64,000 nucleotides of DNA from the NCBI RefSeq assembly GCF_019059575.1, contig NW_024882304.1, forward strand, positions 248,001-312,000. Direction: 5' to 3'. Numbering within the stretch: the first letter of the stretch is position 1; every line of letters begins with the position of its first letter. The position numbers and the translations under genes were made by a program. Source of the stretch: Amphibalanus amphitrite. Taxonomy: Eukaryota; Arthropoda; Thecostraca; Balanomorpha; Balanidae. Under the pieces are notes generated by a model. That model was not told the DNA's origin. It did not search any database and saw only the letters and a list, made by a program, of their open reading frames with translations. This document shows, one piece after another, positions 52,939-62,781 of the stretch.

Positions 52939-54459
52939 ATGGCATGTTTTGCGCTATAACTGTGCGTTTTGATAGATGCGTTTGATGGGGCATTAATTTG
53001 GGTGTGGGAACTTGTGATTTTTTTGTCTTATTTTGTCGGAGTTGGATATTTGTTTGAACGGCATGGTAGTCTGGTGCTGGTTGCGGGTTGTTAGAGCCTT
53101 TCTCATGGTTTGCCTTTATCGAACTCAAACCCACCCTACCCTACCCTAACTTACCCATACCCTACCTTACTAATAACCTACACATAGTTACTCTCCTCAT
53201 ACTCGATTAAAGTAACGTACCAAATTTGAGCGCAATCGGCCCAGCCGTTCTTGAGATATAAAAGCGGCCCGCTGCACGTGCGCACGCGCTAACTGAGACT
53301 CTAGATGACTTATTCCAGCCACCCTTCTAAATTGTTCCTAACGGTGTACAAAATTTGAGCGAAATCGGCCCAGCCGTTCTTGAGATGTATAAGTGGACCC
53401 CTCACGTGCGCACGTGCAATCGATCCACCCTACCTGTCACACATGACCATGCATCGCCAGATGAGTGCCCCCTCCACCCACAGTCCAAGTTTCAGCGCAA
53501 TTGGCCCAGTAGCAGCTGAGTTATTCCTAGTACAAAAATGTGCTGTTTACTGGTAGGCGCTTATTTTCAGTGTTTGGAATTCCCCTTGGCGGGCGGTGTA
53601 TCGCAGCCCATGCTTTGATAGCTATTGTCAAAAGTTGAATGACTTGCCGGCCATAAGCCATCGATCGGATTTTGTCGAAAAATACCGGTAACGTTAACAA
53701 AACACGGTCACATGCTTGAGTCATTTTCACAAAAGTTTATTGACTTTTCGATAATGTTTTGGGTGGATATTGGTCAGAAAAGAATGCTCTTTCCGAATAT
53801 GTAGGTTTCATAGCGATTGATCAGCGTTTTCAATACGTTTTGATGTTGTAAAGGACGTCGCGCTCCGCGCGAATCAAATTTTCAAATTAATTTTTCATTA
53901 TTAAGGAAATGGTACGGATCATCAGTTTTTGTTTGCTATTCTCTGATAACACATACATTTGTCTGCAAAATGATACAAAACCGATTTCATTCCGTCAAGC
54001 CGTTTTCCAGCGGCATCGATTTTCCCGTCACAATGCACGAAATCGGTCATTTTTTCACAACCGGGGGTGCTGTCTTGCACGTGGCGCGTGCTATACTATG
54101 AAACCATATCAATACGCTAGGCCCATCTCTCCTCTATCCAGTGGTGGCAACCCCACCTCGCTACGGCAATCTGTCGCCGAGTTTTGGGCCCGGGAAGTGG
54201 GTGCCGCAGGCCGGTTTTCGCCCGATCTTCGATTTGACCGTTTCCCGTGTGAACCCTATGGCGCACGCGAGCGCGTGCTGACGGCGCACCCCTGGTCCGA
54301 TCACGCCCAAATTTTAATACAAAGGCTGCCCACGCCCACAGATTCGGCATGCCAAATTTCACGCCGATACGCGGCGCCTTTCAGGCGCAATAAGACACAT
54401 AAGTCATGACGGATTACGCACGCACGCACGGACAACTTATAATTCATAATATAGACTAG
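52939..54459 (+). repeat. array unit 18, type A (twin of 57398-58918)
   Basis: 1521 bp, the same length as unit 21 and almost the same sequence, with a 'gtgatttttttgtc' variant in the head shared only by these two. Hairpin GCGCCTTTCAGGCGC at 54374-54388, 71 bp before the CTAG end. Confidence 0.9.
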
Positions 54460-55912
54460 ATGGCATATTTTGCGCTATAACTTTATGTTTTGATTAAATT
54501 GGTTTTACGGATGCATTATGCTGGGTTAAAAATCGTTTTATTGGTATTATTTGGGTCCTTACCCATACCCTACCTGCCCATACCCTATCCTGCCCATACC
54601 CAACTTCTATCCTATCCTACCCATCACCTAACCATACTCTGCCCTGCCCATACACTGCCCTGCCCATACTCTAACACTGCCATTACCCTACCCTGCCCAT
54701 ACCCTACCCGGCCCATACCAACTTCTACCCTATCCTACCAGTCACCTAACCATACCCTACCCTGCCCATACCTACTCTGCCCATACACTACTTAGTGCTC
54801 ATACCCTAGATGGCCAGCTTTCGGTATATTGATCTGAGAGTAAGAATGCTTTGTTGCTGAGTCGATGCCTAACGGTACGCCAGCTCGTTAAAATGTAACA
54901 TTGCAGCCCTCTCGGCGGTTGCCGGCTGGCCGAATGCTACCTAGGGACGAATTCGGGCGAAAAACTTTGTCGCTGACCGGCCGCGAACCATCCGACTTCG
55001 GATTAGGAGACTGACATCTTATCCACTCGGCCGCGCCTTCAGCGGATGACAAGCGAGTATTAGACAAATATAAATCACACGGTAATATTACTGCGCCGGT
55101 GCCGCGTTCAAGGCCGGCCGCTGCCGCTCAACCGGTAAAAAATGCGTCGAAAACGGTATAATCATTGCTCTGTTTCTTAGAGCCCTTGACGACTTTTTGA
55201 AAATATTTTGGGTGGATATTGATCAGAAAAGAGTGCTCTTTCAATACATTAAGGACTTATAGCCATAAGTCTACGTTATCAATATATTATGATGTTGTAA
55301 AGGTGAGCGTGCCTGTTTCACGTAAAACTCGCAATTTGTAAGCGTTTAATTATAAAAATGTGCGAGTGAATGAGCCAAAATATATGTTTTCTTAACAGTT
55401 CAGATCCTCTTGTAGTCCATGAAATGCATCCCGTGTCATTCCAATGCATCGTTTTCAAATGCCAACGTTTTTCCTGAAGTGTGTAAAAAATACCCGTTTT
55501 CCTCGAGATTAGAGGCTATTTCTTTGCACGTGGTATATACCTAAGAAAATAACTTATTGCATACGATAGGCCCATCTCTTCTGTATCCATCAGTGAAAAC
55601 CGCATGTCGCTGCGACTTACAGCTACCGAGATATAAGCTCGGGAAAGGAGCGCTGCAGGCCCGATTTTCGCCCGTTGGCGGTTTTCGCCGGCCACGTGTT
55701 AAGCCTATGGGAGCACCCTTTTGCACGTGCCGAAGGCGCACCCCTGGTCTGATCACCCCCAAATTTTAATACAAAGGCCGCCCACGCCCACAGATTTGGC
55801 ATGCCAAATTTCACGTCGCTACGCGGCGCCGTTCCGGCGCAATAAGACACATAAGGCATGACGGACGCACGCACGCACGCACGGACAACTTATAAATCAT
55901 AATATAGACTAG
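54460..55912 (+). repeat. array unit 19, type C (twin of 36608-38086)
   Basis: 1453 bp. Same CCCTGCCCATA-type array (about 54558-54808), tRNA-like block (54971-55044), core near 55203 and hairpin GCGCCGTTCCGGCGC near 55824 as unit 10. Confidence 0.85.
54971..55044 (-). tRNA. tRNA-like sequence, arginine (CCT)-like, degenerate
   Basis: A 74-nt minus-strand block with a 6-bp end stem (CGCTGA/TCAGCG), a near-consensus box A (CGGCCGAGTGG, 55023-55033), an anticodon-loop-like CTCCTAA that would present CCT, and a matching box B (GGTTCGCGGCC, 54979-54989). The anticodon stem has mismatches and the T stem is poor, so a working tRNA is unlikely. A residual polymerase III promoter is possible. Confidence 0.5.
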
Positions 55913-57397
55913 ATGGCCATGTTTGCGCGATAACTGTATGGTATTTAATTGATTTTACGGGTTCTGTAGTGTGTACCAAGTTTGAGAGAAATTGGCCCAG
56001 CCGTTCTTGAGATAGGAAACTGCTCCTTTCCAGGTGTGCACGTGCATTAGCATTTAGCACCCTACATATGGTAATGTGTCGTTCGATATGTGCCCGTTGA
56101 CAGTCCCAAAATTCAGCACAATCGGCCCGGTAGCGGCTGAGTTATTGCAAGAATAAATTCATTTTATTTACTGGCGAATTCCCCTGGCGAGAGGTGCCTT
56201 CCGCTACCGTTTGTTGTCAAACGTTCAATGGCCTGCCTGGGCCTGCCTGCCGAAGCCACCGATCCGATTTCGTCGGAAAATACGCGTAACGTTATCAAAA
56301 CACGGTCGCATGCTTGAGTCATTTTCACAAAAGTTTATTGACTTTTCGATAATATTTTGGGTGGATATTGGTCAGAAAAGAATGCTCTTTCCGAATATGT
56401 AGGTTTCATAGCGATTGATCAGCGTTTTCAATACGTTTTGATGTTGTAAAGGACATCGCGCTCCGCGCGAATCAAATTTTCAAATTAATTTTTCGTTATT
56501 AAGGAAATGGTACGGATCATCAGTTTTTGTTTGCTATTCTCTGATTACACATACATTTGTCTGCAAAATGATACAACACCGATTTCATTCCGTCAAACCG
56601 TTTTCCAGCGGCATCGGTTTTCTTCCCACAATGCATGAAATCGGTCATTTTTTCACAACCGGGGGTGCTGTCTTGCACGTGGCGCGTGCTATACTATGAA
56701 ACCCTATCAATACGCTAGGCCCATCTCTCCTCTATCCAGTGGTGGCAACCCCACCTCGCTACGACAATCTGTCGCCGAGTTTTGGGCCCGGGAAGTGGGC
56801 GCCGCAGGCCGGTTTTCGCCCGATCTTCGATTTGACCGTTTCCCGTGTTAACCCTATGGCGCACGCGAGCGCGTGCTGACGGCGCACCCCTGGTCCGATC
56901 ACGCCCAAATTTTAACACCGATTTCATTCCGTCAAACCGTTTTACAGCGGCATCGGTTTTCTTCCCACAATGCATGAAATCGGTCATTTTTTCACAACCG
57001 GGGGTGCTGTTTTGCACGTGGCGCGTGCTATACTATGAAACCCTATCAATACGCTAGGCCCATCTCTCCTCTATCCAGTGGTGGCAACCCCACCTCGCTA
57101 CGACAATCTGTCGCCGAGTTTTGGGCCCGGGAAGTGGGCGCCGCAGGCCGGTTTTCGCCCGATCTTCGATTTGACCGTTTCCCGTGTTAACCCTATGGCG
57201 CACGCAAGCGCGTGCTGACGGCGCACCCCTGGTCCGATCACGCCCAAATTTTAATACAAAGGCCCCCCACGCCCACAGATTCGGCATGCCAAATTTCACG
57301 CCGATACGCGGCGCCTTTCAGGCGCAATAAGACACATAAGTCCTGACGGACGCGGGCACGGATGGACGGACATGTTATAATTCATAATATAGACTAG
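55913..57397 (+). repeat. array unit 20, type D, with internal tandem duplication
   Basis: 1485 bp. Head 'atggccatgtttgcgcgata' then 'ctgtatggta', lacking the TACCC array and the first motif copies of type A; the first motif is 'accaagtttgagagaaattg'. A 339-bp segment is repeated in tandem (56575-57253). Without it the length matches unit 22. Hairpin GCGCCTTTCAGGCGC near 57310. Confidence 0.85.
56575..57253 (+). repeat. 339-bp tandem duplication
   Basis: Copy one starts at 56575 and copy two at 56914 ('aacaccgatttcattccgtc'). They differ at a handful of bases, for example 'ttttccagcgg' versus 'ttttacagcgg'. It covers the paired-stem region up to 'cccaaatttt'. Confidence 0.9.
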
Positions 57398-58918
57398 ATG
57401 GCATATTTTGCGCTATAACTGTGCGTTTTGATGGATGCGTTTGATGGGGCATTAATTTGGGTGTGGGAACTTGTGATTTTTTTGTCTTATTTTGTCGGAG
57501 TTGGATATTTGTTTGAACGGCATGGTAGTCTGGTGCTGGTTGCGGGTTGTTAGAGCCTTTCTCATGGTTTGCCTTTATCGAACTCAAACCCACCCTACCC
57601 TACCCTAACTTACCCATACCCTACCTTACTAATAACCTACACATAGTTACTCTCCTCATACTCGATTAAAGTAACGTACCAAATTTGAGCGCAATCGGCC
57701 CTGCCGTTCTTGAGATATAAAAGCGGCCCGCTGCACGTGCGCACGCGCTAACTGAGACTCTAGATGACTTATTCCAGCCACCCTTCTAAATTGTTCCTAA
57801 CGGTGTACAAAATTTGAGCGAAATCGGCCCAGCCGTTCTTGAGATGTATAAGTGGACCCCTCACGTGCGCACGTGCAATCGATCCACCCTACCTGTCACA
57901 CATGACCATGCATCGCCAGATGAGTGCCCCCTCCACCCACAGTCCAAGTTTCAGCGCAATTGGCCCAGTAGCAGCTGAGTTATTCCTAGTACAAAAATGT
58001 GCTGTTTACTGGTAGGCGCTTATTTTCAGTGTTTGGAATTCCCCTTGGCGGGCGGTGTATCGCAGCCCATGCTTTGATAGCTATTGTCAAAAGTTGAATG
58101 ACTTGCCGGCCATAAGCCATCGATCGGATTTTGTCGAAAAATACCGGTAACGTTAACAAAACACGGTCACATGCTTGAGTCATTTTCACAAAAGTTTATT
58201 GACTTTTCGATAATGTTTTGGGTGGATATTGGTCAGAAAAGAATGCTCTTTCCGAATATGTAGGTTTCATAGCGATTGATCAGCGTTTTCAATACGTTTT
58301 GATGTTGTAAAGGACGTCGCGCTCCGCGCGAATCAAATTTTCAAATTAATTTTTCATTATTAAGGAAATTGTACGGATCATCAGTTTTTGTTTGCTATTC
58401 TCTGATAACACATACATTTGTCTGCAAAATGATACAACACCGATTTCATTCCGTCAAGCCGTTTTCCAGCGGCATCGATTTTCCCGTCACAATGCACGAA
58501 ATCGGTCATTTTTTCACAACCGGGGGTGCTGTCTTGCACGTGGCGCGTGCTATACTATGAAACCATATCAATACGCTAGGCCCATCTCTCCTCTATCCAG
58601 TGGTGGCAACCCCACCTCGCTACGGCAATCTGTCGCCGAGTTTTGGGCCCGGGAAGTGGGTGCCGCAGGCCGGTTTTCGCCCGATCTTCGATTTGACCGT
58701 TTCCCGTGTGAACCCTATGGCGCACGCGAGCGCGTGCTGACGGCGCACCCCTGGTCCGATCACGCCCAAATTTTAATACAAAGGCCGCCCACGCCCACAG
58801 ATTCGGCATGCCAAATTTCACGCCGATACGCGGCGCCTTTCAGGCGCAATAAGACACATAAGTCATGACGGATTACGCACGCACGCACGGACAACTTATA
58901 ATTCATAATATAGACTAG
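57398..58918 (+). repeat. array unit 21, type A (twin of 52939-54459)
   Basis: 1521 bp, near-identical to unit 18 throughout. Hairpin GCGCCTTTCAGGCGC near 58834; CTAG end. Confidence 0.9.
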
Positions 58919-60058
58919 ATGGCCATGTTTGCGCGATAACTGTATGGTATATAATTGATTTTACGGGTTCTGTAGTGTGTACCAAGTTTGAGAGAAATTG
59001 GCCCAGCCGTTCTTGAGATAGGAAACTGCTCCTTTCCAGGTGTGCACGTGCATTAGCATTTAGCACCCTACATATGGTAATGTGTCGTTCGATATGTGCC
59101 CGTTGACAGTCCCAAAATTCAGCACAATCGGCCCGGTAGCGGCTGAGTTATTGCAAGAATAAATTTATTTTATTTACTGGCGAATTCCCCTGGCGAGAGG
59201 TGCCTTCCGCTACCGTTTGTTGTCAAAGGTTCATTGGCCTGCCTGGGCCTGCCTGCCGAAGCCACCGATCCGATTTCGTCGGAAAATACGCGTAACGTTA
59301 TCAAAACACGGTCGCATGCTTGAGTCATTTTCACAAAAGTTTATTGACTTTTCGATAATATTTTGGGTGGATATTGGTCAGAAAAGAATGCTCTTTCCGA
59401 ATATGCACGTTTCATAGCCATTGATCAGCGTTTTCAATACGTTTGGATGCTGTAAATGACATCGCGTTCTGCGCGAAATAGATTTTCAAATTAATTTTTC
59501 ATTATTAAGGAAATGGTACGGAGCATCAGTTTTTGTTTGCTATCCTCTGATTACACATACATTTGCCTGCAAAATGGCACCACACCGATTTCATTCCGTC
59601 AAGCCGTTTTCCAGCGGCATCGGTTTTCTTCCCACAATGCACGAAATCGGTCATTTTTTCACAACGGGGGGTTTGCATTGCACGTGTCGCGTGCTATACT
59701 ATGAAACCATATCAGTACGCTAGGCCCATCTCTCCTCTATCCATTGGTGACAACCGCTTCTCGCTGCAATCACCCGTTGCCGAGATATCAAGCCGGAAAG
59801 CGAGCCGTGTCAGCCCGATTTTCGGCCGACCGCCGCTCTCGCCGACCCCATGATATCCCTATGAGAGCACCCTTTTGCACGTGCTGAAGGCGCACCCCTG
59901 GGCCGATTACCCCCAAATTTTAATACAAAGGCCGCCCACGCCCACAGATTCGGCATGCCAAATTTCACGTCGCTACGCGGCGCCTTTCAGGCGCAATAAG
60001 ACACATAAGGCATGACACACGCACGCACAGACATGTTATAAATCATAATATAGACTAG
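58919..60058 (+). repeat. array unit 22, type D
   Basis: 1140 bp. The first ~480 bp are near-identical to unit 20; the 3' part instead resembles the type A units at 32800 and 36300 ('gccggaaagcgagccgtgtc'), so this unit is also chimeric. Hairpin GCGCCTTTCAGGCGC near 59980. Confidence 0.85.
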
Positions 60059-62781
60059 AATACAGGTTTACGCGATAACTGTACGTTTGGATAGATATTG
60101 TTGATGGGACCATTTGTTTGGTATGTACCTATGTTTATATAAGTAGGGATGAGTTTGAAAGTTACTTTATTTAAATGTACATATAGTAGGTAGGCATGGC
60201 TTTTCGAGGAGCACTACGGATCCCAAAGTTTGGACTTTGAATTCTTAAAAAAAAAACACGCCCGCCCGCCGCCAAACGCAAACGCCGCAAAAATAAAAAA
60301 CGACCGCCTCTAACCGCAAACAACGCCGCAAACGCCGCAAAAAATAAAAACCGCCCGCATCGCGTGCCCGCCCGCCGCTAACCGCAAACGCCGCAAAAAT
60401 GAAAACCGCCCGCATCGCACGCCCGCCCGCCGCCAACCGCAAACGCCTCGAAAAAAACGGCCGCTCGCCGCCAAACGCTAAAACCGCAAAATGCGCCAAA
60501 GGCACGCCCGAAATGCCGACGCAAGCGTCGCAAAAATAAACAATCGCCCGCCCAACGCAAAAAAATACTTAAAACGCCTAAAAAACCGTCCGCATCGCAC
60601 GCACGCTAACCGCCAACCGAAAACGCCTAAAAATCGCCCGCCCGCCAAAATGCAAAACGCGCAAAACGCACGCCCGAAACGCCAACGCAAACGTCGCAAT
60701 AAATTAAAACAAATAAAAAATCGCCGCCCCGTCGCAAACCGAAACGTCGCAATAAATTAAAACAAATAAAAAATCGCCGCCCCGTCGCAAACCGCAAAAA
60801 AACGCAAAAACCCCGCAAACAAATCAAAGCCGCCCGCATCGCCCGCCTGCCCGCCGCCAAACACAAACACCGCCGCAAAAAAACCGCCCGCATCGCACGC
60901 CTGCCCGCCGCCAACCGCAAAACGCCGCAAAAAAAAACGGCCGCCCGCCGACAAACGCAAACACCGCAAAAACGCAAACACCGCCGCAAAAAAACCGCCC
61001 GCATCGCACGCCTGCCCGCCGCCAACCGCAAAACGCCGCAAACGCCGCAACAAAGGAAACCGCCCGCATCGCACGTATAACCGCCGCCAACCGAAAAAGC
61101 CGCAAAAGGCCCTACCCTACCCTACCAATATACATACCCTACCCATACCCTAAACCTACCCATACCCTACCCATACCCTACCCTACGTTTACCTTATACC
61201 CTACCATACCCAACTTTAACCTAGCATATCCAACTTTACCCTTCCCTACCCAAACGGCGAACCCACCTCTACCCTATACCTTACCATACCTATACTTAAC
61301 CCTACCCATACCCAAAACTACATCTATCCTATACACTACCCATACAATAACCTACCCTACCCTACCCATACGTACCCTATCCTACCCTACCCTACCCTAC
61401 CCTACCCTACCCTACCCGACCCAAAGCCTACCCTACCCTTCCCATACCGTACCCTACCTATACCCGGCATACTCATGCCCTACTCATACTTGACCGAGGA
61501 GTTTTACCGAATTTGAGTGCTATCGTCTAACCTGGTCTTGTATTGTCTTGTATTGTCTTGTATTGTCTTGTCTTGTATATAAATGGACCCCTGCACGTGC
61601 GCACGCGCTTACTGAGACTCCAGATGACTTATGTGAGCCACCTATCTAAGTTGTCCCCAAAAGTGTACAAAATTTGAGTGAAATCGACCCAGGGATTCAT
61701 CAGATGTAGAAGCAGACCCCCTCACGTGCGCACGTGCATGAGTCCACCCCACCTGTGACACATGACCTTACATCGCTTGGTGAGTGCCCTGCCTGCCGAC
61801 AGTCCAAGTTTCAGTGCAATTGGCCCAGAAACGGCTGAGTTATATGCAAGTACAATTTTCAAGGGTTTGGCGATATCCCTAAGCGGGCGGTGCCTTGCAG
61901 CCTATGCCGTGCTGACTGATGGTCAAATGTTTAATGACATGCCGGCTATAAGCCATCGATCGGATTTCATCGGAAAATATGTCTAACGTTAACGAAACAC
62001 GGTGGTATGCCTGGGTCATTTTCACGGAAATTTATTGACTTTTTGATAATATTTTGGGTGGATATTGATCACAAAAGAATGCGCTATCCGAATATGTGTG
62101 TTTTATGGTCAATTTTCAACGTTTTCGATACGTTATGATGTTGTTAAGGACAGCGCACCCGGCGCGCATCAACCTTTCAAATGAATTTTACATTATTAAG
62201 GAAATGGTAGACATAATCACTTTTTGTTTACCATCATCCATTTTCTCATATAATTACCTAAAAAATGGTACCACACCGATTTCATTCGGTCAAACCGTTT
62301 TCAAACGGCACCGATTTTTCCTCCACGAGGCACGAAATCGGCCATTTTTTCACAACAATTGGTCCTGATGTGCACGTGACGCGACCAACGTTATAAAACC
62401 TTATCAATACGCTAGCTTTATCTCTCCTCTATCGATCGGTGGCAACCGCGTGTCGCTGTGACCACCGGTCGTCAAGATATAAGCCAGGGAAGGAGCACGC
62501 GTCGCACCGATTTCGGCCAATATCGCCATTTTTCGCGCCCCGTGCTAAACCAATGGCGAGCGTGCCTCGTGCTCGCGACCCTGTCAGAGACGCACCCCTG
62601 GTCGGATTGCGCCCAGATTTTGATACGATCGTTCGATTTGACCACGCTCGGTGCCTGCCAAATTTTACGCTCCTACATGGCGCCGTTCCGGCGCAAGACA
62701 CCCAGAAGTGGATGACACTTTGCGATTGTTACGTACAGACGTACAGCCCGACAACTTCTCTTTTATAATATATCCGACTAG
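60059..62781 (+). repeat. array unit 23, type B
   Basis: 2723 bp, the longest unit. C/A-rich block at about 60245-61107, containing a local ~40-bp duplication ('aaattaaaacaaataaaaaa', near 60703 and 60755). TACCC array at about 61108-61480. A 10-bp tandem repeat (61535-61576) replaces part of the first motif. Core near 62055, paired-stem region 62275-62350 and hairpin GCGCCGTTCCGGCGC near 62681. Confidence 0.85.
61535..61576 (+). repeat. short tandem repeat (TTGTATTGTC)n
   Basis: Three to four copies of a 10-bp unit occupy the place where other units read 'gttcttgagatatataaatg', directly before the retained 'tatataaatgg'. Local slippage product. Confidence 0.85.
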
